Source: Penicillus capitatus (taxonomy: Eukaryota; Chlorophyta). Taken from it: a stretch of 64,000 bases of DNA. Made by a program: the position numbers and the translations under genes. Positions 10,562 to 21,926 of this stretch are shown piece by piece; position 1 is the stretch's first letter, and each line of letters opens with the position of its first letter. The DNA is taken from the NCBI GenBank assembly GCA_965649825.1, contig OZ287700.1, positions 1,240,001 through 1,304,000 on the forward strand. Direction: 5' to 3'. Under the pieces are notes generated by a model, which was not told where the DNA came from, did not search any database, and saw only the letters and a list, made by a program, of their open reading frames with translations.

Positions 10562-12239
10562 ATGGCAGATTCCAGTGAGGCGCGTTTTGTGGGTGAGTGG
10601 GAGATTCTGACCCGCATTGGCTCGGGTTCGTTCTCTACGGTCTGGAAGGCGCAGCACCGGAGGACCCAACAAGTGGCAGCCGTTAAGGAAATCCCGACAG
10701 TGAAGCTCTCGGCAGACTACTCCAAATGTCTCGATGCAGAACTGGCCGCCATGCGTGGCATGCATCATCCCAACATCGTGACCTTCTACGAGCTGATCAG
10801 CGCAAGGCACAAGCAGTCGCGAATCGGCATCGATGGTGTGCTGCCGGTATAGGAGAGGAATCGCATGTGCATTGTCATGGAGTACTGTCGAGATGGAGAG
10901 CTGCAGTCAGCAATCCTTAACAAGCGTTGCGAGGAGGCATTTATCCAGCAATGCATGGCGCAATTGGCTGAGGGATTAAAGGCGCTGCGAACTGCCAAGA
11001 TCATACATGTGAGAATGACCTGTCTGGGTGAGTGAGGGGCTGAGGGGATGTCTGTTTAGCGCGATTTGAAGCCGGCGAATCTGCTGCTTTCGGATGGGGT
11101 GCTCAAGATTGCGGATTTTGGATTTGCACGGAACCTGCCATCACAGAACTTAGCAGATACACTTTGTGGATCCCCGCTCTACATGGCACCTGAAGTTCTG
11201 CAAAGAAAGAGGTCGGTCCACTTGTCATTGTGTGACCAGAAAGTGTGAGAGAAATGGGAGTAGGTATGACGCGCGTGCAGATTTGTGGAGCGTGGGGGTG
11301 ATTCTGTTCGAGATGTTGGTCGGTAAGCCACCCTTCGAAGGCCAGAACTATATCCAGCTGCTGCACAATATCGAAACGAAGCCGCTCAAAATTCCCAAAT
11401 CTGTCGCCAAGGACGTTTCCAAGGACTGTCTGGATCTGTTAGTGAAACTGCTGCAGAGAGATGCACACAAACGCATCGATTTCGATACCTTCTTCCAACA
11501 TCCTTTCATCAGAGACGCTCCTTGTGCAGAAAGCGCCATAGAGACACGTCCTCACGTTGCATGTCCTCCTCCCTGTACAGCATCTCTGCCGTTTGTGGCC
11601 GAAGAACCGGACCATCAAGATCTGGCGATCGGAGAGGATGAAGAATTTCACTACACCGTGGAGGATGACTTCGTGGTGGTCAATCGGGCTGGATCCGACG
11701 ACGGCAGTACTTCTGAGGCCAAACGCGATGACATTCTTTGTACATCGAGGCTGCTACGGATTGCGGATTGGGCGATGGAGGCGGCGGATATGGCGGCGTC
11801 CAAATCTCAGGCTTTCTGCCGATCCCTCGTTTCTGTACAGATTATTCAGCATCTCGTCGAAAAAGCAACTCCTGCCCGTCCAGAACTTTTAAACAAACTA
11901 CAAGGAGCTCTACAGAAGTCTAAGGCGATTTCGGAACGTCTCACGCAGACAGAGGTCACAAAAAAGTGCAGAGTCTCGCAGATCTATGCCGTATTCAAAG
12001 AAGGCGCTCTCGTCTGTGCGCAAAAGGCAGCAGCCGATGAGCTTTGTGGGCAATACTATGACAGCTGCGAGAATTACGCAAGGAGCACGGAATTATTGAC
12101 ATTCTTAGTTGAGGAAGGATCCGGCGTCACACTGGATCCTCCATTCAAGCTGAAAAGCAGCGAAAGAGAAAAGCTCAAGAATCTAATCAATGCCATAAAC
12201 GAGAGAAAAGAGAAGTGCACACCGACAGCCAGTACTTAA
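10562..12239 (+). CDS. ATG1-like: ATG1/ULK-type Ser/Thr kinase
   Basis: N-terminal kinase domain: glycine loop [13 protein letters not shown], lysine in AAVKEIP, catalytic RDLKPANLL (split by a 50-base intron before the Arg), DFGFA, and activation/APE segment [12 protein letters not shown] followed by [21 protein letters not shown]. The GSPLYMAPE segment is typical of ATG1/ULK kinases, which start autophagosome formation under nutrient stress. A long C-terminal region of about 250 residues holds helical segments ([37 protein letters not shown]) compatible with the tandem MIT-type domain of ATG1 that binds ATG13. Three introns are supported. The first (10802-10852) seems to use a GC donor, giving LIS|ERNRMC. 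Met 10562 precedes MADSSEARF. Another ULK3- or fused-type kinase is possible. Confidence 0.88.
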
Positions 12240-12346
12240 CAAGAGCAACCATCATTCCCATCCACGCTTCTCTCACTTCGTGGCCGTACAGTATCTGTGG
12301 GACGTAAAGACGACGCATGTGTACACTACCAACCGATGCTTCCATT

Positions 12347-13038
12347 TTAAACAACGTAGAGATCCGACACGCGGACAGATTGTGTGATTCTCTTGGCGTC
12401 ATTGTGTGACAAGTATGAGATTTTCTCAGGCGCGACCGCTTCCAGAAACTTCTTGAACTGTTGACCGAGCAACACTTGCATCTCTTTGTCGCCCGAGCTG
12501 CTCGTCCAGAGACAGATTCTGTTTCCTTTTGCACGGATATTGCAAGCGACGCCACAGATGTCGTCCATCTCATTAAACATCTCACCTGTCACATCACCGC
12601 ATACAGCACTGAGACGTCCTTCTCCTATGCCGCGTGTTACCAATGCACGCAAGCATGGCATCGAGCCAAGCTTCGTTCGTGAGTTTCTCTTGGTTCTTTC
12701 CTTTGGGTATTCCGATCGTCCATCGTCCACCGTTCTCACAAGACGGATCCTCCCATTTGGGCGCCACACCTGCCTTGCTTTTTCGCATAGGTCAATGCAT
12801 CTCGATGCAGTGGACCTTCTTTGAAGAGGTGGATGTCACAGTTTGGCTTCAACGTCCCCGGTGATGCGACATTGTGATGAATGCGCCAGAAATCTTCGAC
12901 CGTCCCGAACGTATAAATAGAACGCAGCGTGTCGCCAAAGTTATCATTCGTATGTCGACAGGAAGGATTATCAAACCATAACGTCCAGCGACGTCCCAGA
13001 GGATGTGTTGCAGTCGCACGGTCGTTTGTCGTCGTCAT
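12347..13038 (-). CDS. eIF4E: translation initiation factor eIF4E family
   Basis: Binds the mRNA 5' cap. Spliced protein of about 190 residues: HPLGRRWTLWFDNPS, FGTVEDFWRIHHNV, CDIHLFKEG, KWEDPSCENGGRWTIGIPKG, LACIGEMFNEMDDICGVACN, IRAKGNRICLWT. The second cap-sandwiching Trp and the Glu that reads the guanine are present in KWED. At the place where the first stacking Trp is expected (SKTWQAN in the human protein) this protein has NDNFGDT, so Phe replaces Trp by my alignment. Two introns, of 46 and about 55 bases, are supported; the second ends in GATGTGACAG. The start, MTTTNDRATAT, lies only 40 bases from the divergent COQ5 start. Confidence 0.9.
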
Positions 13039-13078
13039 GACGCGCACCAAATGACAAACGCCGTACGAAACGCCGAAC

Positions 13079-13942
13079 ATGCAGCGACGTGTTGCTGCCC
13101 GTCTGGTGCGTCAACTCTGGATCGATCAGAGCTGGATGGCAGCATCTAACAGCGCCGCCCCGCCGTCGGACGAAGCGTCGACGGTGTCCTTTGGAAGTCG
13201 ACGTGTCGATCCGAAAGAGAAGCCCGTTCTCATTGGCAACATCTTCAGCAACGTCGCCGAGCGTTATGACTTGATGAACGACCTCATGAGCTTCGGCATC
13301 CACCGTCTGTGGAAAGACTACTATGTCTCGCAGTTTCCCGTCTCCCCTACGCTGCAGCATCTCGACGTTGCAGGCGGAACGGGAGATATCGCCTTTCGTT
13401 TGGTCGATCGTCTACCGGCGCCGAGGGAGTCATCAAAAATCGTGGTCTGCGATTTGAGCAAAGAGATGGTCGATCAAGGAAGGCGAAGGGCTGAACGCAG
13501 TGCCAAAGAACGACACCGACAGTGTATTGAATGGAAGGTTGGCGATGCCGAGGCGCTGCCGTTCGAAGACGCCACATTCGACTCTTACTCGATCGCCTTT
13601 GGCATCCGCAACACGACGCATATGGATGTCGTTCTCCGCGAAGCGCATCGCGTTCTCAAGCCTGGTGGCTTTTTCGCCTGTCTGGAATTTTCGCACGTGG
13701 AGAATTCTTTATTGAGCCGACTCAACGACATCTACTCTCTCAACATTATACCCCTCATGGGTCAGATGATCGTGGGAGACCGCGACTCGTATCAGTACTT
13801 AGTCGATAGCATTCGACAGTTTCCGAAACAGGAGCCCTTTGCCACGATGATCTCTCGTGCAGGTTTCGGAGACGTGGCCTATGAGAATCTAACCGGCGGC
13901 ATCGTGGCGATCCATTCAGGCAGAAAGGCGACCGATGGCTAG
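13079..13942 (+). CDS. COQ5: ubiquinone biosynthesis C-methyltransferase COQ5
   Basis: Intronless 287-residue protein of the UbiE/COQ5 family, which methylates the benzoquinone ring in ubiquinone synthesis (or demethylmenaquinone in bacteria). Motifs: NIFSNVAERYDLMNDLMSFG near residue 55, SAM-binding LDVAGGTGDIAFR, DAEALPFEDATFDSYSIAFG, and the C-terminal GDRDSYQYLVDSIRQFP with the family hallmark SIxxFP. The first 35-40 residues (MQRRVAARLVRQLWIDQ) are Arg-rich and free of acids until about residue 16, as expected for a mitochondrial presequence. The downstream gene starts about 300 bases later. The absence of introns is unusual for this window. Confidence 0.95.
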   Translation: MQRRVAARLVRQLWIDQSWMAASNSAAPPSDEASTVSFGSRRVDPKEKPVLIGNIFSNVAERYDLMNDLMSFGIHRLWKDYYVSQFPVSPTLQHLDVAGGTGDIAFRLVDRLPAPRESSKIVVCDLSKEMVDQGRRRAERSAKERHRQCIEWKVGDAEALPFEDATFDSYSIAFGIRNTTHMDVVLREAHRVLKPGGFFACLEFSHVENSLLSRLNDIYSLNIIPLMGQMIVGDRDSYQYLVDSIRQFPKQEPFATMISRAGFGDVAYENLTGGIVAIHSGRKATDG

Positions 13943-14246
13943 AAGACCCCGTCCGCAAGCGCGGAAAGGCCGCTCAGATGTGACGTCTGCGTCGACAAAG
14001 GGGGATGGATGGTGGCACGAATGTGTCGTCATGCATGGAACGATGAGCATCTTTGCTGTTAAGCCGCGCAATTTTGAGCGCTGTGTTGTCAACGTTGCCG
14101 CTCGCCCTTACGCGAAGTCTCGTCAGATTCGCCCCCTGCGCAACGCACGTCTAACTCAGACAAGAACTTGTCATCCCATTTATCGCGCGAGAGATCTCGT
14201 CGCGCTCGAAGCCATCGCCGACAACAGAGAACGAGCCACAGACACG

Positions 14247-15855
14247 ATGGGCGACACGTCGTTCGTTTCATTCGCCAAGAGTCGACCCGTCTTGTCAGCG
14301 TCATGCCTATAGGGTGGCGGTATCCGATATCGGATTGGTCGGCCTTGCCGTCATGGGCCAAAACCTGGCGCTCAATATCGCCGAGAAGGGATTCAAGATT
14401 AGCGTCTTTAATCGAACCTATGCCAAAACGGAAAAGGCAGTGCAGCGTGCGTCGAAAGAGAAGCTCGCCGAAAACTTGAAAGGCTACGAAGATATCGAAG
14501 ATTTTATCCAATCGCTCAAAACGCCCAGAAGAGTGATCATCTTGGTCCAGGCTGGAAAGCCAGTGGACGCCACCATCGATAACCTATTGGCAAATGGCTT
14601 TGAAGAAGGCGATCTCATTATTGACGGTGGAAATGAATGGTATGAGAACACGGAGGCCCGTTTGAAAAAAGTGCAAGAAAGGGGAGTGCTTTACATGGGT
14701 ATGGGCGTATCTGGCGGAGAAGAGGGTGCCAGAAATGGACCATCCATGATGCCGGGTGGCAACAAGCAAGGGTACATACAGCTTAGCTTCTCCCCAGCTT
14801 CCTCCTCACAGGATGCCGTTTTCTGTAGATACGAGTATATTCGAAGAATTGTGGAGAAGGTGGCTGCGCAGGTTGATGATGGTCCATGTGTGATGTACGT
14901 TGGAGAAGGCGGCTCTGGGAATTTTGTGAAGATGGTGCACAATGGCATCGAGTACGGCGACATGCAACTCATCTCCGAAGCGTACGATATTTTGAAGACG
15001 ATCGGTGGCCTGACCAACGAAGAATTGGCAAAGGTCTTTACCGAATGGAATCAGACAGAGCTCAAAAGTTTTCTCATCGAAATCACATCGATCATCCTAA
15101 CCGTCAAAGACGAAGGATCCAACGATGAATATATACTGGACAAGATCGTTGACAAGACTGGAAGCAAAGGCACCGGTAAATGGACGGTGCAACAGGCAGC
15201 CGATCTCTCAACGGCGGCGCCCACCATCACTGCCTCGTTGGATGGCCGATACATGAGTGCCTTAAAGTACCAGAGGGTCAAAGCCTGTGCCTTCTACAAA
15301 GACCTCGATCTCCAGACGCCAACAAAAGTGCCAGGAATTGACAAGGCGCAGCTCGTGGATGATGTACGCAAGGCACTCTACGCTTCCAAGATCTGTAGTT
15401 ATGCTCAAGGAATGAACATCATTCGTGCCAAGAGTCAAGAAAAGAAATGGAACATCGATGTTGGCTCTTTGGCGCGTATCTGGAAAGGAGGATGCATTAT
15501 TCGAGCGGCGTTCTTGGATGACATCAAGAAAGCGTACTACAACAATCCAGAACTCGATAATCTCTTGATGGATCCCTTCTTTGGAAAAGCCATCGCTGCA
15601 AACGATGCCTCGTGGAGAAAGGTTGTGCAGTTGGCGATCGGATCCGGCGTGGCCGTTCCCGGAATGACGGCAAGTCTCTCGTATTTTGACGCGTATCGTC
15701 GGGAACGGCTTCCGGCCAACTTAGTCCAGGCACAGCGCGATTTCTTCGGCTCGCACACATACGAGAGATTTGACAAAGAGGGATGGTTCCACACCGTCTG
15801 GGATGCTTCGTTTGGCAGTGCCGATTCTGTGACAACAACAGGATACAATGCATGA
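14247..15855 (+). CDS. gnd: 6-phosphogluconate dehydrogenase (decarboxylating)
   Basis: Third enzyme of the oxidative pentose phosphate pathway; makes ribulose 5-phosphate, CO2 and NADPH. NADP-binding GLAVMGQNLALNIA, then FNRTYAKTEKAV, SGGEEGARNGPSMMPGG, GGSGNFVKMVHNGIEYGDMQ, GTGKWTVQQA and, near the end, SLSYFDAYR followed by QRDFFGSHTYERFD. The first exon encodes only MGDT and joins VAVSDIGLVG after a 55-base intron. Inside the reading frame a 57-base segment (14772-14828, GTACATACAG to TTTCTGTAG) breaks the alignment between PGGNKQ and YEYIRRIVEKVAAQ. It is a multiple of three and has no stop, so it looks like an intron that does not interrupt the open frame. No targeting peptide, so probably cytosolic. 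Confidence 0.96.
14772..14828 (+). other. in-frame, stop-free 57-base intron in the 6PGDH gene
   Basis: Starts GTACAT and ends CTGTAG. The translated segment (Ser-rich, ending FCR) has no counterpart in 6PGDH proteins, and removing it restores the conserved run GGNKQ-YEYIRRIV. Its length is a multiple of three, so failure to splice it would insert 19 residues without shifting the frame. Confidence 0.8.
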
Positions 15856-15979
15856 TCGACAGAGAAACAACAAAAATGCAAGTTCGTCTCATGAACACCG
15901 AACGCTGAATCTTGCAGCAAACGTTCCTTTAATCATCATCTCCGTGCCGTGCCACGTCTCGTGTGCGTTGGATGACCGA

Positions 15980-17194
15980 TCAAACAAGATGGAATGTCTT
16001 TGTGAGGTTGAGAATAGAATCTGCGATAACGCGATGCGTGTCTCTGCAGTATCCTCCCGAGAGCAGCATCACGATAGGCGCTTTGGCATCGGCTGCGTGT
16101 TGGAACACCATTTCGTCCCGTTGGATCACGGCATCCGATGTGACATTGAGGCGTCCAAGCGGATCGCCTTTCAAGATATCTGTCCCTGCATTGTAGACGA
16201 CCAGATCCGGTTGAAAACGTTGTCGAGCAGTATTCAGGGCTGTCTTGAGCTTGTCCAGGTACTCAACGTTGCCCACTCCAGAACGCAGCTCTACGGCGAT
16301 ATCGATGGCAGATTTCGCAACGAAGTCTCCTGGAAAAATACCTAAACCAATGAACGGTGTATCACGCACTTGAGGGTGACAACACAAAGCGGCGGCTGAC
16401 CTGCATTGTAGATGTCCACAATAAAGAGATGATCATCTTTGAAAGTGCGTTTGTCATGTTCAACGCCATTTCCTTGATGAACATCGCCATCAATGTAGAG
16501 CACGTTCTGAATCTTCTGATTCGTGGCTGATCGAATCTTGCGGATGCCGACGGTTATATCTGCATAAAAGCACCACCCTTCGCTGTGATTATTGCGTGCA
16601 TGATGGGCGCCGCCTCCTGCAAGCGCAACGGGTAGAGTGCGGGACTCAGTTGAATGACGGACCGAGATTGATGGCCCATCCTCGTTCAATCGCAAGTCCC
16701 ATCGCCAAGACCGTGCCACCGAGATGGTATCGTATGGGATCCATCAAACAGCGCTGCAAGAGAAAACGCGGAACGATTAAAGCCAGAGGCAGCTCCACCA
16801 CTTGACATATATACAGCTTGCTCTTGTGCAGCTTGTTCAGATGTTCTTCTGTGTGCACGTCTCTCAACATCTCATCCGTTGCGTAGACAGGTGACGGGAG
16901 ATCTGAACGTTGACAGAGACCAGCCGATTCAAGGAGTCCTGCAATCTTTCCGAATTTGCATGCGTCCATTGGATGGAGCTTCTCAAGGCCAAAGACCCGG
17001 ATGTTGTACTCTTCGCAGTAGACAATAGGCACACGGCTCTTCCATGTTCCCCGACAAGGGATGGCGTTGCGAACTGAAGGGACGAGTTCAGGACGGCACG
17101 CATTCGCCGGGAAAAGGGCAGCCATAATGCATGCGTGGACAGTCACATCGTACGAAGACCCCAACGGTGCGTCTAAAGGCAGGTCGCTTCGCAT
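15980..17194 (-). CDS. HDAC11-like: histone deacetylase, class IV (HDAC11-like)
   Basis: Zinc-dependent deacylase; HDAC11 relatives act as deacetylases or fatty-acyl-lysine hydrolases. Matches after splicing: VPIVYCEEYNIRVFGLEKLHP, HTEEHLNKLHKSK, GGTVLAMGLAIERGWAINLG, GGAHHARNNHSEGWCFYADI, zinc-ligand block LYIDGDVHQGNGVEHD, IYNAGIFPGD and, near the end, VVYNAGTDILKGDPLGRL and LLSGGYCRDTHRVIADSILN. The His pair in GGAHHA and the Asp/His zinc ligands in DGDVHQGNG are intact. Two introns are clear, after AINLG and after IYNAG. The N-terminus before residue 40 is not conserved, so a Met nearer 17125 is a possible alternative start. Start-to-start distance to the divergent protease gene is 35 bases if 17194 is right. 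Confidence 0.92.
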
Positions 17195-17229
17195 CTCCGT
17201 CCTTTCCGCACCACCACCACCTTGAAGCG

Positions 17230-19237
17230 ATGAAGCGTGCCCTTGTCGCCTTCGTTTGCCTAAGCACTCTTGCTTGCGGCGTCCTCGGTGCTATTCACGA
17301 GTTCAACGATGCCAAAATACGTGAAATGGCCAACGCCGCCGAGAATGCGGTGAATTCGTTTGCCGGTTTCCCCAAGAGCTACGAGGTATCATCGCCAGAC
17401 GTCATACATTACGAGGCGGCGTTTTAGGCGGAGTATACGTTTACGCTTCCCTACACCAGCCTCTTCAGTCCGGAGCCCGTCAAGTGCGTCGTCAGACGGT
17501 CGCATGCCCATGTCTAAATCGGTCGCGCTTAGGTATTCGATTCACATGTGGGTCGATGCCGAGGACGAACACGACAAGAAGATACGTATCGAAGACTCTG
17601 ATGGCAGAAACAAGAAAATCACCACCAAGGTAAGGCGCGGACTGTTGATACCCGTATGGACGCTTTTGACCCGTAGGACATCCAATACGTGGTGAACCCA
17701 CGCATCAATGAACTCATGTGCACAAAACAGAAGCCCAAACCCGATGACCATCATCTTCATGTGCTGACAGGAAAGGAAAGGGTGCGTGCGTCTTCTTCTT
17801 AAACACTGTGTGCGTGAGGTGCGGATTTCTAGGGACTGCCGCACGATATGGTCAACTGGACGTATGTTGGTAACGCCTTCTACGAATCGGAGCCATGTCA
17901 AGTGTATCGCCTGACGGAGACGTTCTTTGAGCGCACGGCATATTACACACTCTACGTTTCGCCGGAAGGTTCCCCTCTGTTCATGTCGGCCATCGGGCAG
18001 AACTATTTCACTGGGGCGCATTTCGATGAGTATCTTGCGTACTTTACCGCTTACGTCCCGGGCGTACCAGATCCTTCTGTCTTTGACCCGCCAGCAGAAT
18101 GCGAAGGCAAGTGGTGGAACGAGCTCCATCCGGAGGACAGTATGGAGAACAGACCTATTCTTATGCAACTGGATTTCTTTGTACCATTCATCGCACAGGG
18201 ACATCCGGAATACGATGCCTTCCTTGCAAAGAACCAACATGGACGTCGACTATCCAGTGCATCTGAATACAATGACCGTTTGAAGATTTTTTTGAGAAAC
18301 AAAGAACACATCGAGCGTCACAACGCACAGAATGGCGTCAGCTATTGGCTAGAGCTGAATGAATTCGCTGACTGGACAGACGAGGAGTTCATGGGACTCA
18401 AGACAGGTCAAATGCTTTTGTGTGAGAAAGAGTGAGCACTTGGGTGTCGCTGTAGGCCATTTGGAAGAAAATAAGCAGGTGGATGCGTTGATACGAGAAC
18501 ATGCAGAGTACTTTGTGGATGTCGAGAATGATGAGCTTCCCGAGAGCTTCTCCTGGTATGGCACACCAGCAGACGGTATTGTCAAAGATCAAGCCGTTTG
18601 CGGATCCTGCTGGGCCTTTGCTGCGACCGAAGCGATGAAGGGCGCCTGGTATGTGGCGACGAACGAATCTGCCAGTTTCTCTGAACAGCAGCTCGTCGAT
18701 TGCGCCTGGAATTATTTCAACTATGCATGCGAAGGCGGATTCATCACGATGGCTATTCTGTTTGCCATTAACAACGGTGGCGTCGCATCGGAATTTGCTT
18801 ACGGTTACAAAGGAGTCGATGACTTCTGCACACCGCACGTCGAGAACTTTGCCAAGTTCAGCAACGTGGGTATTGCTGGCAAGAGAGAGCCAGAAATCGT
18901 GAAAAAGGCCTTGATCAAGCATGGACCTTTGGGAATCTCGATGGATGCCGGTCATCTCGATTTCAGATTCTACAAATCTGGCGTCTTTATTCAGCCCAAT
19001 TGCTCAAGCACCAAAACAAACCATGCTGTGGCGCTGATCGGCTATGGCAAAGAGAATGGACGCAACTACTGGTTGATTAAGAACTCGTGGAGTACCCTGT
19101 GGGGCGACAAGGGATACATCAAGATGGATGCCGAAGAATTCGACTGCGGCACCACAACGCGTCCAGTCTATGCCGTAGCAGATCCAGAAGCAGCTGCAAA
19201 GCGCATTGAAGAGCTGCGAGAGCGAGCACACGCATGA
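17230..19237 (+). CDS. papain-family cysteine protease, CfaD type
   Basis: Secreted or vacuolar C1A protease with a long extra N-terminal domain. Signal peptide MKRALVAFVCLSTLACGVLG; then about 260 residues of a conserved non-protease region (VNWTYVGNAFYESEPCQVYR, VPGVPDPSVFDPP); then an I29-type inhibitor pro-segment (NAQNGVSYWLELNEFADWTD); then the mature enzyme. Active-site Gln and Cys lie in DQAVCGSCWAFA, His in TNHAVALIGYG, and Asn in NYWLIKNSWSTLWGDKGY. The same order is known from Dictyostelium counting-factor-associated protein D and its protist and plant relatives. Five introns of 45-55 bases occur in the N-terminal half. The mature protease exon is a single uninterrupted frame. The stop is followed by a small convergent gene. 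Confidence 0.93.
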
Positions 19238-19341
19238 TGTCCATCTCGTTTTTTAGCGTTGCTAATAGTAAGGGCCCTGTGGCTTTCAGTTTAAGGAGAG
19301 ACCTGTTATTAAGGCTTCATGTCTGAGCGGTTTTTTGGATA

Positions 19342-19785
19342 TTATACACTTGAGTTTGTGAGATTCTTAATACGTGCTGCTGCCTCGACGTATTTCGTAA
19401 AGCTGTCACGTTTCCTGTTGAATTGTTGGGTAAAGAGATCCTGTGCCTTTATGAATGCAATCTAAAGACAAAAGCATCGACTCAGAGTGTCTGTCCGTCA
19501 TACAATGTGTCCAATTAGAACGCCTACCTCTGAAGCATCCCACGCGAAATCGCTTTTCATGACGGACAGCATTCGGCCAGGGACCGCATCGAGATAGCCG
19601 GGATTGGAGATCCAAATCGAACGACTCAGCCGCTCCTCGTGTGTCGGATCCCTGCCTTTGCCTTTGGCATCGCGCGCTCGGATAGCGTCCATGCATGGCG
19701 CTTGGCGGGAGGGATTTCGCAATGCACGATCTGGATAGAGGAGTTGTTGGATGTCGACATCCTCGTTGTCGTTTGCCATCATCAT
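19342..19785 (-). CDS. small unknown protein
   Basis: Two exons give about 125 residues. Exon 1 encodes MANDNEDVDIQQLLYPDRAL and ends with FAWDASE. A 66-base intron (GTAGGCG to TCTTTAG) leads to exon 2, starting IAFIKAQDLFTQQFNRKRD and ending with a helical KYVEAAARIKNLTNSSV. Codon use and the clean splice support a real gene. I recognise no domain; the C-terminal half looks helical. Its start is 94 bases from the divergent thioredoxin gene. Confidence 0.6.
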
Positions 19786-19879
19786 TGCATCGATCGTTGA
19801 TGGCCGCCATTATGAATCCGATGATCATTCAACCGTTCTGGACAACGTGTCCGTGTTCACGTGTCCGTGTTCCATCCAT

Positions 19880-20684
19880 ATGAAAACTCCGACGATCTTT
19901 GCGCTGTTCTTGGCGACGGTCGCTTTTCGGCTGTGCTATGGAAGTGATGTCGTGGAGCTGACGGACGAGAATTTCGACCGACTTGTGGCACAGGGCACAT
20001 GGATGGTAAAAGTCTTTGCTCCATGGTAACCACTCGGCTCTGCAGCTCAGCGCCGTTTCAGCTCTGCCTTCAGGTGTTCTCACTGTCGCAAAGTGCGCCC
20101 CGTCTGGGAAGAACTCGCGACGACGCTCAAGAATGAAGGCATTAACATTGGCACCGTAACCTCTTCCTAACCCTGAACAGTCCATGTCGACATGGCCGGC
20201 CGGCCCTTCAATCTAGATCGATGGAACGAAAGAAACGGTCCTGGTCACCCGTTTTGACACGACAGGATTTCCATCCTTCTACCATCTCAAAGACGGAAAG
20301 TGCCGAGAGTACGAAGGCCAGAGGACAGTACAGAGCGTAAGATGACGATCGGTATGTTAGGAGAGAGACTGAGATGGGTGATCTGCTGCATAGTTTGCAG
20401 ATTTTGCTCGATCCGGATACCAGTCGGTTGATCCGATGCCTTTCTATCGCGCACCAAATGGACCCCTCGGCAAAATGATGGCAGCTGCTAAGCAGATGCC
20501 GCTGCAAGTGGCGGACACGTATCAATGGCTGCATAAAGAGAAGGAGTTCTCACAGCTGGTCATCCTAGCGATGACGCTCTGCATTCCCGTCTCCATCGGC
20601 CTTGGGCTGATCTGTGCACTGGACTGTCTCTTTACTCGATCCCAAGTGCGACGGACGGCCGTTGCGCGACCGCACGAGGAATAG
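19880..20684 (+). CDS. transmembrane thioredoxin-like protein (TMX/PDI family)
   Basis: Oxidoreductase of the ER lumen or secretory membranes. A signal peptide (MKTPTIFALFLATVAFRLCY) is followed by a thioredoxin domain: DENFDRLVAQGTWMVKVFAPW, then the active site CSHCRK across a 47-base intron, TTGFPSFYHLKDGKCREYEG with the cis-Pro in GFPS, and FYRAPNGPLGKMM. One membrane span near the C-terminus (QLVILAMTLCIPVSIGLGLI) leaves a short basic tail, so the thioredoxin domain would be lumenal. A CSHC active site differs from the CGHC of classical PDI. Three introns, of 47, 61 and about 57 bases. The 61-base intron is preferred over shorter alternatives because it gives the continuous TKETVLVTRFDTTGFPSFY. 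Confidence 0.85.
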
Positions 20685-20846
20685 AACACCAACACCCTCG
20701 CTCATGTAAACTATGGAAGCTGACACCGTGTGCAAGGATATGACAGACACATCTAGACGGTTTGATCATCAAAAGGACACCTCTCTATCGATCTTCCCCG
20801 ACGGCCATCATAGATCGATGATCGTGACAAGACATGTGCTCTCGCT

Positions 20847-21711
20847 TTACTCCACGATGAGGACGTTGTTTGTGACGCCGGAATCGTGTGTGATACTGGG
20901 GAAGGCATCGGTCAATCTCCATTCATCATTTATCAGCAGCTTGAATTCGTACCGGCCCTGAAACCAACCGTACATGGATTGGATGTTGTCGTCAGGAGTA
21001 TGTGCGAGAGAAGCAAGCGTACAGGCAGGAGTTCTAGTGTTCCTGTGAATTCTGACATGACCTGTTCCGAGATCTCTTCTGCGGATAGCTCTCTGCCTCG
21101 AGTCCATCCATCAAAGTCGCCCATGATACGCACGTCTTGTGCAACGCCGACCCAAGTGATCGGCACTTTGCGCGGACAGTTGCTCGAAATCACTTCTCTC
21201 TCCTTTTCCAATGCCTGATGGGTGACATCCAGTCGCTTCTGCAGGGCACTCAGTTTCCGAATGGTATCATCTTCGTCCACGGCAAACTTAAGAGAGGCCG
21301 CGACAGATACCGTCAGACAAGATAGAGCATCCAACTCATCAATAACCTGCACACCATCAAGATGAGACATCGCGTCCAAACGGGACAGCACCTTGCTTTC
21401 TGCATAATTCTGAATGCTTCATGCATCGCCTGATTGCCATCTTCCATCCGATGCTCCAAGTATGCTATATACTGAAAGCCATCCTTGTTAAGGGATACGA
21501 CTGAGAGATGCTCACTTTGTTGGCTTCGCTCAGTCTAAGCGACATTCGACTTCTGGATTCCTTCAGTTGCTCGATCAACTGCATCAGAGATCGGGATCAC
21601 GATGTGGATCTTGTGCGATGTGGCCGACACCTTCTCTTGGTTCCTGTCGTCGATGCTAAGAAGTTTGGATGTGCTGGATGCGCGTTTCCTGCTGTTGGAT
21701 GCATTCTGCAT
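20847..21711 (-). CDS. PTST-like coiled-coil protein with CBM48 (starch/glycogen binding)
   Basis: Four introns; one (21347-21396) uses a GC donor by phase. The N-terminal half is coiled coil (LIEQLKESRSRMSLRLSEAN, YIAYLEHRMEDGNQAM, TIRKLSALQKRLDVTHQALE). The C-terminal half is an AMPK-type carbohydrate-binding domain: VPITWVGVAQDVRIMGDFDG, then GRYEFKLLINDEWRLTDAFP and NNVLIVE, with conserved Trp and the Asn-Asn end. Coiled coil followed by CBM48 is the layout of plant PROTEIN TARGETING TO STARCH, which brings granule-bound starch synthase to starch. An AMPK beta subunit is less likely, since no C-terminal ASC domain is seen. I start at ATG 21711; an upstream exon with a transit peptide may have been missed. 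Implies polysaccharide storage of the starch type. Confidence 0.75.
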
Positions 21712-21761
21712 CTCTGAACGCACTGTCTAAACAGCACCTTTATGTGGCGCTCTGACTCTGA

Positions 21762-21926
21762 ATGGACATACTAGACAACTGGAGAGAAAACTGCGAGAAA
21801 GGGGGTCTGGAAACGAAACCTGTGGCAAAGACGCATATCCACAAGAACAGTTCGAGATTCGAAGGAGCGACATGGCTGCGGTGGACGTTGCTTCGTCGCT
21901 GACGATTTGGCATCCACCTCTTAGTT
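21762..21926 (+). CDS. possible small upstream exon or gene
   Basis: An ATG at 21762 opens a frame starting MDILDNWRENCEKGGLE that runs about 47 codons. A possible 44-base intron (GTGGACG to CCTCTTAG) follows. It could be the first exon of the dioxygenase-like gene or a separate short gene; I could not join it in phase. No family recognised. Confidence 0.25.

Noticed and set aside
20135-20164. A 30-base GC-AG intron in the thioredoxin gene
   Set aside because: A 61-base GT-AG intron gives a continuous and better conserved thioredoxin fold.
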